A DNA stretch of 64,000 nucleotides from an uncultured Alphaproteobacteria bacterium (GTDB lineage Bacteria > Pseudomonadota > Alphaproteobacteria > CAAGCB01 > CAG-977). The stretch spans positions 1 to 64,000 of the forward strand of contig CAKQWA010000004.1 in the NCBI GenBank assembly GCA_934277945.1, given 5' to 3'. The notes beneath the pieces are model-generated. The model was not told the origin of the DNA and did not search any database. It saw nothing but the letters and a program-made list of their open reading frames with translations. A program made the position numbers and the translations under genes. Below, piece after piece: positions 36,718 to 45,838 of this stretch. Each line of letters starts with the position of its first letter. Position 1 is the first letter of the stretch.

Positions 36718-37209
36718 TCAGAATCCGGCGGGAATTCCCGTGCCGTTCGCGGCGTCGACGAAGCCCTGTAAAATGTACGCGGCGGCGGAATTGTCGATGA
36801 GTTCCTTGCGTTTTTTGCGCGAATAGTTGCCTTCGCGAATCATGAATCTTTCAACGGCTTTCGACGACCAGCGTTCATCGTGAAAGCACAGCGGCAAATC
36901 GAAATGCGCGGCGATGCGTTCGGCAAGCAGGCGCGTCACGCGGGCGCGCTCCCCCTCGTTTCCGCTCATTTCAAGCGGCAGTCCGGACACGATTCCGCCG
37001 ATTTTGCGCCCTTGAAGCAACTTTTCCAAGGCTTCCATATCGGCTTGAAAAGCGCGGCGGACAACCGTTTTCAGCGGCGACGCGATCAGCCACGATTCGT
37101 CGCACACGGCGGCGCCGATCGTCTTTTCGCCCAAGTCCAGCCCCAGCAGCGCCGTCCCGCGCGTCAACGGAATGAATTGTTCCGAAGAAATAGTCTTGCC
37201 GTTTTCCAT
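36718..37209 (-). CDS. ruvX: RuvX/YqgF-family Holliday junction resolvase-like nuclease
   Basis: The 163-residue RNase H-fold protein has LLGLDLGEKTIGAAVCD near residue 21 with the first catalytic Asp. GGIVSGLPLEMSGNEGERA, FHDERWSSKAVE and the last acidic residue in LIDNSAAAYILQGFVD follow. The family acts in 16S rRNA 5'-end processing and possibly recombination. It is divergent from gatC with about 60 bases between starts, the usual alphaproteobacterial neighbour. Confidence 0.93.
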   Translation of the reverse strand: MENGKTISSEQFIPLTRGTALLGLDLGEKTIGAAVCDESWLIASPLKTVVRRAFQADMEALEKLLQGRKIGGIVSGLPLEMSGNEGERARVTRLLAERIAAHFDLPLCFHDERWSSKAVERFMIREGNYSRKKRKELIDNSAAAYILQGFVDAANGTGIPAGF

Positions 37210-37269
37210 TCCAAGTGATACTTTCGCAACAGTTATGTTTCTTTATTTAAGTACAGGAGTAAACAGCCT

Positions 37270-37560
37270 ATGTCAATCGACAAGGAAATGATTAAAAGGC
37301 TGGGCATATTGTCCCGCTTGCGAATCCCCGACGAAAACATGGATGAAATGGTCGGCGAAATTCAAAAAATCATCGGTTGGGTCGACCAACTCAAAGACGT
37401 GAACACCGACGGCGTCGCGCCGATGAATTCCGTTGTCGAAGACATGATGCTGCCCGAACGCGAAGACGTCGTGACGGACGGCGACATCCGCGACGAAATT
37501 CTGGCGAACGCGCCCGACAAACTTGACGAATTTTTCCTTGTCCCCAAAGTCGTGGAGTAA
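37270..37560 (+). CDS. gatC: Asp/Glu-tRNA amidotransferase subunit C
   Basis: GatC is the small stabilising subunit of GatCAB. The 96-residue product has the family pattern [20 protein letters not shown] N-terminus, [29 protein letters not shown], and [24 protein letters not shown] before the C-terminal [14 protein letters not shown] lies 10 bases before the ATG. gatA follows after 4 bases. Confidence 0.96.
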   Translation: MSIDKEMIKRLGILSRLRIPDENMDEMVGEIQKIIGWVDQLKDVNTDGVAPMNSVVEDMMLPEREDVVTDGDIRDEILANAPDKLDEFFLVPKVVE

Positions 37561-37564
37561 GAGC

Positions 37565-39058
37565 ATGACCGATTTGGTAGAGTTGACGATCGCCGAAGCG
37601 CTGGACGGTCTGAATAAAAAAGAGTTCACATCCGTCGAACTGACGCAGGCGCACCTGAAAGAAATGGAAAAAGCCCGCGAATTGAACGCGTATGTGCTGG
37701 AAACCCCCGAAATCGCCTTGGAACGCGCGAAACGCTCCGACGAACGCCGCGCCAAAGGCGAAAAAACCGGCAAACTGGAAGGCATCCCTCTGGGCATGAA
37801 AGACTTGTACTGCACCAAAGGCGTGCGCACGACGGCTTGCTCGCACATTTTGGACGGCTTCGTCCCGCCCTATGAATCGACCGTTTCGCAAAAACTGGAA
37901 GACGAAGGTTCCGTCATGCTGGGCAAAACCAACATGGACGAATTCGCGATGGGCACGGCGAACCTGACGTCGTATTACGGCGGCGTGCGCAACCCGTACC
38001 GCCGCAAAAACGACCCCGACAAAATCCTTGTCCCCGGCGGGTCGTCGGGCGGTTCCGCCGCCGCGGTCGCCGCGGGTCTGTGCATGGGCGCGACGGGTTC
38101 CGACACGGGCGGCTCCATCCGCACCCCCGCCTCTTTCTGCGGCATTGTCGGATGCAAGCCCACTTACGGCAGATGCTCGCGCTGGGGCATGGTCGCGTTC
38201 GCCTCCTCGCTGGATCAGGCGGGCACGATGACCCGCACGGTGCGCGACACGGCGATCATGCTGGAATCCATGGCGGGCTACGATCCGAAAGATTCCACCT
38301 GCGTCAACACGCCCGTCCCGCATTACGAACAGGCTTTGACGGGCGACGTCAAGGGACTGCGCATCGGCATCCCCCGCGAATACAATCCCGACAAGGGCTT
38401 GAAATCCGACGTGCGTCACGTCTGGGAAAAAACGGCGCAGCGTCTGCGCGAAGCGGGCGCGGAAATCGTCGACATCTCCCTGCCGTCCACGCAGTACGCC
38501 CTGCCGACCTATTACCTGATCGCTCCGGCGGAAGCGTCCTCGAACTTGGCGCGCTACGACGGCGTGAAATACGGTCTGCGCGTCGACGGCAAATCGCTGG
38601 ACGAAATGTACACGAACACGCGCACGGAGGGCTTCGGCAAGGAAGTCAAGCGCCGCATCATGATCGGCACTTGCATTTTGCTGGAAGGCTATTACGAAAC
38701 TTGCTATCTGAAAGCGCAGAAAGTCCGCCGCCTGCTGTGCGGTGAATTTGCGGAAGCGTACAAAAAGGTCGACGTGATTCTGGCTCCCGCCGCGCCCGAA
38801 ACGGCGTTCGGCAAGGACGACGACAGCACGAAAGATCCTTTGCTGATGCAGTTGTACGACATTTTCACGGTTCCGTCCTCTCTGGCGGGCTTGCCGGCGG
38901 TATCCGTGCCGGCGGGAACGTCGGAGGAAAACGGAATGCCGATCGGACTGCAAGTCATCGGCAACACGTTCCGTGAAGAAACCGTTTTGCGTGTCGCCGG
39001 CGCGATTGAATCCATGTCCGGCATGCCGTTCAGACCTTTGCGCGTAGGAGGAAAATAA
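37565..39058 (+). CDS. gatA: Asp/Glu-tRNA amidotransferase subunit A
   Basis: GatA is the amidase that frees ammonia from glutamine. The 497-residue product has the Ser-cis-Ser-Lys triad of the amidase signature: Lys in [14 protein letters not shown], and the serines in [33 protein letters not shown]. The ATG at 37565 is preceded by GGAG inside the gatC stop; the open frame to 37523 is not needed. It sits between gatC and gatB with no real gaps. Confidence 0.98.
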   Translation: MTDLVELTIAEALDGLNKKEFTSVELTQAHLKEMEKARELNAYVLETPEIALERAKRSDERRAKGEKTGKLEGIPLGMKDLYCTKGVRTTACSHILDGFVPPYESTVSQKLEDEGSVMLGKTNMDEFAMGTANLTSYYGGVRNPYRRKNDPDKILVPGGSSGGSAAAVAAGLCMGATGSDTGGSIRTPASFCGIVGCKPTYGRCSRWGMVAFASSLDQAGTMTRTVRDTAIMLESMAGYDPKDSTCVNTPVPHYEQALTGDVKGLRIGIPREYNPDKGLKSDVRHVWEKTAQRLREAGAEIVDISLPSTQYALPTYYLIAPAEASSNLARYDGVKYGLRVDGKSLDEMYTNTRTEGFGKEVKRRIMIGTCILLEGYYETCYLKAQKVRRLLCGEFAEAYKKVDVILAPAAPETAFGKDDDSTKDPLLMQLYDIFTVPSSLAGLPAVSVPAGTSEENGMPIGLQVIGNTFREETVLRVAGAIESMSGMPFRPLRVGGK

Positions 39059-39059
39059 G

Positions 39060-40517
39060 ATGTCGTATATTATTAAAGGTGAAACGGGCGATTGGGAAAT
39101 CGTCGTCGGGCTGGAAGTGCACTGCGAAGTCATTTCCAAAGCGAAACTGTTTTCCGGCGCGGCGGCGACGTTCGGCGGAGAACCCAACTCGCAAGTCAGT
39201 TTCGTCGACGCGGGCTTCCCCGGCATGCTCCCCGTCATCAATCACGAATGTGTCGAACAGGCGATTCGCACGGGGCTGGGCATTAACGCGACGGTCAACA
39301 AAATGTCGATTTTCGCGCGCAAAAACTACTATTACGCCGATCTGCCCAACGGATACCAGATTTCGCAATCCGATCATCCGATCGTGTCCGACGGCTACAT
39401 CGACGTCGATTTGGAAAACGGCGAAACCCGCCGCATCGGCATTGAACGGCTGCACTTGGAACAGGACGCGGGCAAACTGATGCACGATCAGCATCCGACA
39501 AAATCGTTCGTCGACTTGAACCGCGCGGGCGTCGCGCTGATGGAAATCGTGTCGCGCCCCGACATCCGTTCTCCCGAAGAAGCGGGCGATTATCTGCGCA
39601 AACTGCGCTCCATCGTGCGCTACATCGGTTCTTGCGACGGCAACATGGACGAAGGGTCGATGCGTTGCGACGCGAACGTTTCCGTGCGCCGCGTCGGCGA
39701 TACGGCTTTGGGCACGCGCGCCGAAGTCAAAAACGTCAACTCCATCCGCTTTGTCATGCAGGCGATCGAATACGAAGCCAAACGGCAGGTCGAATTGCTG
39801 GAAGAAGGCGGCAAGGTCGTTCAGGAAACCCGCAAATTCGATTCCGTCAAGGGCGAAACCCGCTCGATGCGCTCGAAAGAAACGGCGGTCGACTATCGCT
39901 ATTTCTACGATCCCGACCTGATTCCCCTGCGTTTGACCGACGATTTGATCGAACGTCTGCGCAAGGAAATGCCGGAACTGCCGACGGACAAGAAAAAACG
40001 CTTTATGGAACAGTTCGGACTGCCCGCCTACGATGCGGGGCAGTTGGTCGCCGAAAAGGAAATCGCCGCGTACTTTGAAAAGGCGGCGGCGGGTCACGAC
40101 GCGAAGAAAGTCGCGAACTGGATTATGGGCGATTTGTTCGCAACGCTGAACAAACTGGGCAAAAGCATCGCGCAAAGCCCCGTGACGCCGGAAAATCTGG
40201 GACGCATGGTCGACTTGATCAACGACGGCACGCTGTCCAGCCGCATTGCGAAAGACGTGTTTCAGTACATGGTCGAGGAAGGCAAAACGCCGGACGAAAT
40301 CGTCGAGGAAAAAGGTCTGAAACAGGTGACGGACACGGGCGCGATTGAAAAAATCGTCGACGAAGTCATCGCCGCGAATCCCGACAAAGTCGCCGAATAT
40401 AAAGGCGGCAAGGACAAATTGCTCGGCTGGTTCGTCGGTCAGACGATGCGCGCGTCGAAAGGCAAGGCGAATCCGGCTCTGCTGAACGAACTGATGAAGA
40501 AAAAACTGGACGCGTAA
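39060..40517 (+). CDS. gatB: Asp/Glu-tRNA amidotransferase subunit B
   Basis: GatB binds the mischarged tRNA, phosphorylates its Glu or Asp and receives ammonia from GatA. The 485-residue product shows [70 protein letters not shown] and the C-terminal YqeY-like tail ([22 protein letters not shown]). With gltX at 27847 it provides Gln-tRNA-Gln, and Asn-tRNA-Asn if AspRS is non-discriminating. Confidence 0.98.
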   Translation: MSYIIKGETGDWEIVVGLEVHCEVISKAKLFSGAAATFGGEPNSQVSFVDAGFPGMLPVINHECVEQAIRTGLGINATVNKMSIFARKNYYYADLPNGYQISQSDHPIVSDGYIDVDLENGETRRIGIERLHLEQDAGKLMHDQHPTKSFVDLNRAGVALMEIVSRPDIRSPEEAGDYLRKLRSIVRYIGSCDGNMDEGSMRCDANVSVRRVGDTALGTRAEVKNVNSIRFVMQAIEYEAKRQVELLEEGGKVVQETRKFDSVKGETRSMRSKETAVDYRYFYDPDLIPLRLTDDLIERLRKEMPELPTDKKKRFMEQFGLPAYDAGQLVAEKEIAAYFEKAAAGHDAKKVANWIMGDLFATLNKLGKSIAQSPVTPENLGRMVDLINDGTLSSRIAKDVFQYMVEEGKTPDEIVEEKGLKQVTDTGAIEKIVDEVIAANPDKVAEYKGGKDKLLGWFVGQTMRASKGKANPALLNELMKKKLDA

Positions 40518-40526
40518 GAGGTCTGC

Positions 40527-40817
40527 ATGGAAAGGGAGGGTTTGTTCGACGCCGTGCAAAACAAGGACGGGGAACTGTTGCTGTGCATCAAAGCGCGGCT
40601 CGGCAAGCCCGATCATCCGCGTTTTTTCTACGACGGCGGACAAACCGGACTCTTGATACGCGACCAAAAACGTTCTATACTGTTAGAGTATCTATCGCCT
40701 TTGGCAACCGAGGCGCTGGCTTCGGAAGACAAAGTGCTGATAGCGGAAATTCTTGATGACGAGTTGCAGCACGAGTATTACGCGCCCGTCAGTCGTGTAA
40801 GGAAATTGCCGATATGA
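40527..40817 (+). CDS. Hypothetical protein, 96 residues
   Basis: Not recognised. The product has an N-terminal half that reads like a small beta domain (NKDGELLLCIKARLGKPDHPRFFYDGG, GLLIRDQKRSILLEYL). A helical acidic second half follows (LATEALASEDKVLIAEILDDEL). There is no signal peptide or membrane helix. GAGG lies six bases before the ATG. It is 9 bases after gatB and overlaps the next gene by ATGA, so it is real and coupled. The linkage to GatCAB may only be co-transcription. Confidence 0.72.
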   Translation: MEREGLFDAVQNKDGELLLCIKARLGKPDHPRFFYDGGQTGLLIRDQKRSILLEYLSPLATEALASEDKVLIAEILDDELQHEYYAPVSRVRKLPI

Positions 40818-41008
40818 CACAGTTAAGCGAAGATTCATTGGTCAAACGTTTCGGAAAGAAAGCGACGGTCATCGTCGACATCTGCGGGGACAAGGACAAC
40901 GCCGCTTCCCGCGACAAAGAAAAAGCGCAAACAGCGCAAAGGGACGCGAAAGACGACATTGTGCGCGACATTCTGGCGCGCCAGCGCGAAGCGTCCATGG
41001 ACCGCTGA
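40814..41008 (+). CDS. Hypothetical charged small protein, 64 residues
   Basis: Not recognised. It is highly charged and probably helical and partly disordered: Lys/Asp/Ala-rich segment DKDNAASRDKEKAQTAQRDA, then DDIVRDILARQREASMDR. It overlaps the preceding gene by four bases (ATGA) and is followed within 12 bases by a strong terminator. It is therefore the last gene of the gatCAB transcript. Confidence 0.65.
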   Translation: MTQLSEDSLVKRFGKKATVIVDICGDKDNAASRDKEKAQTAQRDAKDDIVRDILARQREASMDR

Positions 41009-41019
41009 CCCGTTCAAGA

Positions 41020-41047
41020 CAAAAGCCCTCTTTCGAGGGCTTTTTCA
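41020..41047. terminator. Terminator ending the gatCAB transcript
   Basis: AAAGCCCTC pairs with GAGGGCTTT through a TTTC tetraloop and is followed by TTTTT. It can also act on the minus strand for the small ORF at 41051. Confidence 0.88.
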
Positions 41048-41050
41048 ATA

Positions 41051-41227
41051 TCATTCATTTAAATCAAACCGCTTTGCCGCGATCCAAATCCGGCACAGAA
41101 GAAGCACGCCTTTCAAGACGAGTTCCCACACTGTCATTCTCGGCGCATTTGTCAGGAATTTATAACAATCCGCCAATAAACCGGCGTTTTGAAGACAGAA
41201 AAGCGTTAATTTAAAAAATAATTTCAT
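41051..41227 (-). CDS. Unannotated 58-residue hydrophobic small protein
   Basis: A complete frame runs from ATG 41227 to TGA 41053-41051, with GGAG seven bases before the start and a terminator hairpin directly downstream. The peptide begins KLFFKLTLFCLQNAGLLADC and ends with a hydrophobic helix and basic/acidic tail (WELVLKGVLLLCRIWIAAKR then FDLNE). It has three Cys and two Trp. It resembles nothing I know by name. The size, membrane-active look and lone A/T-rich setting would fit a small membrane protein or a type I toxin. Both are inference. Confidence 0.5.
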   Translation of the reverse strand: MKLFFKLTLFCLQNAGLLADCYKFLTNAPRMTVWELVLKGVLLLCRIWIAAKRFDLNE

Positions 41228-41537
41228 GGTTTTTCTCCATTAAAAAAGTTTTTTGTCTTAAAGAACGCGGGCGCGCACTCTTAAAAAATTAAGTCGTCAA
41301 AAAATCGAAAGTTTTTTCGCCGCTTTTCAAAATAGGAAAAACAGGACAAGCGCGACAGTCAGGAACAGTTCACTATAAAAGGACGCTCCGGCGGGATGTG
41401 GATACAAAGAATTTGCAAACGGGCTAAACGACCGACCGTTGACACGAACGGGAAAGCATTGAACGGCGGGCACAAAAAGGACTTCAAGGAAACAATAAGG
41501 CGCGGCAAAGGCAACCTGAAAAAACACCGGACAGGCA
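41228..41537. other. Intergenic stretch without a convincing gene
   Basis: This is the gap between the 58-residue ORF and the rne terminator. It is A/T-rich near the small ORF, with TTGACG and several T-runs on the minus strand that could form its promoter and leader. Short frames on both strands (for example a GTG-started frame at 41527 to 41327) lack a ribosome binding site or recognisable composition. Confidence 0.5.
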
Positions 41538-41580
41538 CAAAAAAAAGGCTTCGATTTTTCAACCGAAGCCTTTTTTTGCT
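41538..41580. terminator. Bidirectional terminator after rne
   Basis: AGGCTTCG pairs with CGAAGCCT around a 10-base loop, with runs of T on both strands. It lies 8 bases past the rne stop. Confidence 0.87.
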
Positions 41581-41587
41581 TTCCGGA

Positions 41588-44110
41588 TTATTCTCCGGCG
41601 AAACGCTGCCACCAGCCTTTCTTTTTGGTCTTGGGCGCCGCCTGTTCCTGCGGCTGTTCGTCGTGATGTTCATCGCGGTGTTCTTCGCGATGTTCCTCGC
41701 GGCGTTCCGCGTTGTCTTCATGCGGCTGTTCGCCCTGCTGTTCGGCGGCGCGGTTTTCGTTGCGGCGGCGGCGCGGATACCGGCGGCGGCCGTTTTTGCC
41801 CTCCGTGCGTTCCTGTTCGCCCTGCTGTTCCGCTTCTTCGCGCGGCTGCTCGGACGTCATTTCGGGTTCGGCGGATTCTTCGCCGCCGGACTGCTGTTCG
41901 CCGTTTTCGGCGCGGGCGTCGCCGTGCTTTTTATTCCAGCGTCTTCTTTGACGGCGGCGGCCGTGATGACGGCGGTTTTCGTCTTCGCCGTTTTCATCGC
42001 CGTTTCCCGCCCCGCCGTCTTCTCCGGCGGGTTCGTCCGTCTGCGCGTCCGTGTTGTCGTTCGCGCGCAAGCCTTCTTCAAACATATCGTCCGCCTGAAT
42101 GACGTCCGGCATATCGTCGTAAGAGGACGGCGCGGTTTCCTCGCGCTGTTCCGCCTTGTTTTTACGGCGCGAACGGCGGCGTTTGGAGCGGCGTCCCTCG
42201 CCGTTTTCCTGTTCGGGCTTGTCGGCGTTTTCTTCGGCGCGCGCTTCCTGTTCCGTCGCTTCGGCGGGCGCGGCGGCGGGAGCGGTTTCAATCGCGCCCT
42301 CGCGCACGACGCGTTCAATGCGGTAATCAATCGGATACGGCAAAGAATCGTCGCCCTGAACGGTCAGGGACACGTCGTACTGTTTTTCCAAACGGGTCAA
42401 ATCGGGGCGCATATTGTTCAAAACGTACAAAGCGACCGTCGTCGGCACCGTCAGGCGAATTTCCGAAAAACGACGTTTCAGCGCTTCTTCTTCCAACAGG
42501 CGAATGGTGTGGATGGAAGCGGATTCCACCGAGCGCATCATGCCTTTGCCGCGGCAGTGCGGGCAAACCGAATAACTGGATTCGATAAAACTGGAATGAA
42601 GACGCTGGCGCGACAGTTCCATCAGCCCGAAGCCCGTGATTCTGCCCATTTGGATGCGGGCGCGGTCGCGTTTCAGCGCTTCTTTCATGCGGCGTTCGAC
42701 GGCGTGGTTGTTGCGCGGCTCCTCCATGTCGATGAAGTCGATGACGACCAGCCCCGCCATATCGCGCAAACGCAACTGGCGCGCGATTTCGTCGGCGGCT
42801 TCCAAATTCACTTTCAGCGCGGTTTCCTCGATGCTGCGTTCTTTCGTCGAACGGCCCGAGTTCACGTCAATGGCGACCAACGCTTCGGTCTGATCCATGA
42901 CAAGCCAAGCGCCCGATTTCAACTGCACGATGTTGCTGTGAATCGCTTCCAGTTGGGATTCGACCTGATAGCGATAGAACAAGGGGATTGTTTCGTCTTT
43001 GTACAGATGAATCTTTTTGGCGTGGCTGGGGGTCAGCATTTTCATGAATTCGCGCGCGGTGCGGTATTCCTCTTCGCCCTCGACGTAAATTTCGGAAATG
43101 TCGCGCGTGTACATATCGCGCAGGGCGCGCTTGATGATGTCGCATTCCTCGTGAATCAGCGCGGGCGCGGAAGATTCCATCGTCTTGTCGCGAATGGCGA
43201 TCCACGTTTTAATCAAATAATCGTAGTCGCGCTTGATTTCCAGTTTCGTGCGCTCTTTGCCCGCCGTGCGCACGATGACGGACATTCCCGCGGGCATATC
43301 CAGTTCGGCGATGACGGCTTTGAGTTTCTTGCGATCGCTGACGTTTGTGATTTTGCGCGAAACGCCGCCGCGACCCGCGCTGTTCGGCATCAGAACGCAA
43401 TAACGCCCCGCCAAAGACAGATACGTCGTCAGAGCCGCGCCTTTGTTGCCGCGCTCCTCTTTCGTCACCTGCACCAGCAGGACTTGACCGCGATGAATGA
43501 CTTCCTGAATTTTGTAATTTCTGATTTTCGGACGCGACGGGCGCATATAGTCCGCTTCGGTTTCCGTCACGCTTTCGATTTGCATTTCCGCGTCGTCGCC
43601 GTTCTCGCCGTTTTCGTTATTGTCGCCGCTTTCGGCGTTTTCATTGCTTTCCGGCGATTCCTGAACGGAATCTTCGGCGGGCGCGGCGTCCGCCATGACG
43701 GTATTTTCGGCGTTTTCGTTATTTTCCGCGTTTTCGCCGTTTTCTGCGTTGCGGCGGCGACGGCGGCGGGGGCGTTTTTGCGGCGCGGGCTGTTCGGGCG
43801 CGTCTTCGTCATCGTCTCGATCCTCGCCCGCCATGGACGCTTTCAAAGCCTCCCTGTCGGCGACGGGGATTTGATAATAATCGGGGTGGATTTCGCTGAA
43901 CGCCAGAAAACCGTGGCGGTTTCCGCCGTAATCAACGAACGCCGCCTGCAAGGACGGTTCGACGCGGGCGATTTTCGCCAGATAGATGTTGCCCTTTATC
44001 TGCTTTTTTGTGGACGTTTCGATATCAAGCTCGTCAAGGCGCACTCCGTCCACGACGACGACGCGCTTTTCTTCCAAGTGCGTGGCGTCGATCAACATTT
44101 TTTTCGACAT
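41588..44110 (-). CDS. rne: Ribonuclease E/G
   Basis: The endonuclease processes rRNA/tRNA precursors and starts mRNA decay. The 840-residue protein has the split S1 domain (KGNIYLAKIARVEPSLQAAFVDYGGNRHGFLAF at the start), interrupted at about 92-175 by an acidic Asn/Glu/Ala-rich insert typical of alphaproteobacteria. The 5'-sensor and DNase I-like catalytic part follow (VAIDVNSGRST, GLVVIDFIDM), and the Zn-link CPHCRGKG near residue 525. Beyond about 630 the tail is disordered, rich in Arg and Glu, ending in repeats of E/H/R/D and a final WWQRFAGE. GGAGGAA precedes the ATG. A leader of more than 200 bases suggests autoregulation. Confidence 0.96.
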   Translation of the reverse strand: MSKKMLIDATHLEEKRVVVVDGVRLDELDIETSTKKQIKGNIYLAKIARVEPSLQAAFVDYGGNRHGFLAFSEIHPDYYQIPVADREALKASMAGEDRDDDEDAPEQPAPQKRPRRRRRRNAENGENAENNENAENTVMADAAPAEDSVQESPESNENAESGDNNENGENGDDAEMQIESVTETEADYMRPSRPKIRNYKIQEVIHRGQVLLVQVTKEERGNKGAALTTYLSLAGRYCVLMPNSAGRGGVSRKITNVSDRKKLKAVIAELDMPAGMSVIVRTAGKERTKLEIKRDYDYLIKTWIAIRDKTMESSAPALIHEECDIIKRALRDMYTRDISEIYVEGEEEYRTAREFMKMLTPSHAKKIHLYKDETIPLFYRYQVESQLEAIHSNIVQLKSGAWLVMDQTEALVAIDVNSGRSTKERSIEETALKVNLEAADEIARQLRLRDMAGLVVIDFIDMEEPRNNHAVERRMKEALKRDRARIQMGRITGFGLMELSRQRLHSSFIESSYSVCPHCRGKGMMRSVESASIHTIRLLEEEALKRRFSEIRLTVPTTVALYVLNNMRPDLTRLEKQYDVSLTVQGDDSLPYPIDYRIERVVREGAIETAPAAAPAEATEQEARAEENADKPEQENGEGRRSKRRRSRRKNKAEQREETAPSSYDDMPDVIQADDMFEEGLRANDNTDAQTDEPAGEDGGAGNGDENGEDENRRHHGRRRQRRRWNKKHGDARAENGEQQSGGEESAEPEMTSEQPREEAEQQGEQERTEGKNGRRRYPRRRRNENRAAEQQGEQPHEDNAERREEHREEHRDEHHDEQPQEQAAPKTKKKGWWQRFAGE

Positions 44111-44449
44111 TAAATAAATTCCTCCGGAAACCCGCGGGAACGCGGGCGGTCAACTGCTCACAGCAAGCGGGCGAAAACGACGCATCGGCAGCGGCGCACA
44201 ACGCCGCCGCGCAAAAATAAAAACCGTGTCCAAACAACGTCATCGTCAATCTGCGGGCTTGCCAAAAAACTTTTGAGTTCCGAAAAAAGCGGTTTTTAAA
44301 AGACACACTTTCTTGAAACTTTACAAATATATGCGCCTTTATGCAAAAGGACAATCATTTTTTAACGCGCGGAATCAAAAAAATCCTTTCGCGGCGAAAT
44401 CCGCCCGTCTTTCGCGCGCGAATATAGAATTTGTTAATCTTCCGGCGTA
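44111..44449. other. rne leader / amidase upstream gap
   Basis: About 350 bases separate the divergent rne and amidase starts. Near rne, CCCGCG and CGCGGG can form a hairpin (about 44141-44157) in its mRNA leader. Near the amidase the DNA turns A/T-rich. I see no gene here. The frame open in phase with the amidase upstream of 44463 lacks a start with a ribosome binding site. Confidence 0.55.
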
Positions 44450-44455
44450 TATAAT
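44450..44455 (+). promoter_or_regulatory. Perfect -10 box next to the amidase start codon
   Basis: TATAAT at 44450-44455 lies 7 bases before the ATG at 44463, and no Shine-Dalgarno is present. Transcription would start at or next to the A of ATG. The -35 is weak (GAATTT at 17 bases, or TTGTTA at 13). Confidence 0.45.
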
Positions 44456-44462
44456 TCCGGCT

Positions 44463-45728
44463 ATGTTACGGTTATTACGCATTTTCGTTCTGACCGCTTT
44501 CGCGTCGCTTTTCGTTTGCGTCGGCGCGCGGGCGGGGCAGATTAACAACATCCGTTTGGGCGCGCTGAACGGGTCGCAGGTGCGTATTGTCGTCGATTTG
44601 TCGCACAAAACCGTCTATACGGCGCGCAATTTGTCCGACGCCGCCGTCACGGTCGATTTGAACGACACACCGCCGAAAGACGTCGCGCCTTTTTTGCGCA
44701 AAAAGCCCGATTATCTGACGGCGATGCAAGCGGTGAAGATTGGCGCGAAGAACACGCGCATCACCTTTAAATTCAACAAAAAAGCGCAAATTAAAAAAAC
44801 GTTTCTGCTCGCCCCCCAAAGCGGTTTTCAATGGCGGCTGGTCATTGATTTGACATTGGCGGACGCACTTGAAAAAGTCGCGAAAAGCAAGCCGGAAGCC
44901 CCGTCCGGCGACGACGGCATCGCCTCTTTAATCGCCGCGGCGGGAACTTTGCCCGAAACGCCGTTCGCCTTTGAGCAGGACGAACCCGCGCCCGCGCCGC
45001 CCGCGAAAAAAACGCCGCAATCGAACGAAAAGCCGCTCATCGTGCTGGACGCGGGGCACGGCGGCAAAGATCCGGGGGCGATCGGCAGAACGTACAAAAC
45101 AAAGGAAAAGGACATTACGCTGGCTCTGGTCAAGCAGTTGCGCGACCGGCTGGTGAAAACGGGACGCTACCGCGTGCGTCTGACGCGCGAATCCGACGTG
45201 GCGATTTCCCTGTGGGGACGGCGCAAATTCGCGCATGACATCAAAGCCGACCTGTTCATTTCCATTCACGCGGATTCCAGCGCGAACAACCCCAAAGCCA
45301 AAGGGTTGTCGATTTACACCCTGTCCGAAAAAGCGTCCGACAAGGAAGCGGAAAAACTGGCGGAACGCGAAAACAAGGCGGATATTCTGACGGGGCTGGA
45401 TTTAAGCGCGGAAACACAGGAAGTCACGGATATTCTGATTGATTTGGCGCGCCGCGAAACGAACAATCATTCGTCCTTTTTCGCCGAAGGCTTCGTCAAG
45501 GAACTGCGCAAGGAAGTGACCGTTTTGCCCAACGCGCACAGATTCGCGGGCTTTGCGGTGCTGAAATCGCCCGACGTGCCGTCCGTGCTGATTGAAACGG
45601 GATACCTGTCCAACCGCGAGGAAGAAACCCTTTTGCGCCAGCCCGCCTACCGCGAAAAACTCGCCGTTGCGACGATGCGCGCCATCAACAAGTATTTCGA
45701 CGAAAAGCACAAAGCGAATTTCAACTGA
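44463..45728 (+). CDS. N-acetylmuramoyl-L-alanine amidase with AMIN domain (AmiC-like)
   Basis: The 421-residue periplasmic enzyme splits septal peptidoglycan so daughter cells separate. A signal peptide (LRLLRIFVLTAFASLFVCVGARA) leads to an AMIN localisation domain (about 26-135, VRIVVDLSHKTVYTARNL), a Pro/Glu linker and an Amidase_3 domain (about 195-415). The zinc ligands are in VLDAGHGGKDPGAIG and SIHADSSANN, with the catalytic Glu in VPSVLIETGYLSN. The ATG at 44463 is chosen because it opens the signal peptide. PBP1A follows on the same strand. Confidence 0.95.
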   Translation: MLRLLRIFVLTAFASLFVCVGARAGQINNIRLGALNGSQVRIVVDLSHKTVYTARNLSDAAVTVDLNDTPPKDVAPFLRKKPDYLTAMQAVKIGAKNTRITFKFNKKAQIKKTFLLAPQSGFQWRLVIDLTLADALEKVAKSKPEAPSGDDGIASLIAAAGTLPETPFAFEQDEPAPAPPAKKTPQSNEKPLIVLDAGHGGKDPGAIGRTYKTKEKDITLALVKQLRDRLVKTGRYRVRLTRESDVAISLWGRRKFAHDIKADLFISIHADSSANNPKAKGLSIYTLSEKASDKEAEKLAERENKADILTGLDLSAETQEVTDILIDLARRETNNHSSFFAEGFVKELRKEVTVLPNAHRFAGFAVLKSPDVPSVLIETGYLSNREEETLLRQPAYREKLAVATMRAINKYFDEKHKANFN

Positions 45729-45838
45729 AAAATCGCCGCGAAATCGACGCGAAAAGCAAAAGAATTCTAGACAAACGGCTGACATTTCCTTACACTTCGC
45801 AAAACGGTTCACTTTATAAAATTTAAAGACGGTCTTCC

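Noticed and set aside
41327..41527. A 66-residue minus-strand frame ending in a hydrophobic run
   Set aside because: It starts at GTG without a ribosome binding site and has no coherent composition over its length.
44313..44462. A 50-residue extension of the amidase
   Set aside because: It would bury the signal peptide inside the protein, and the start has no ribosome binding site.
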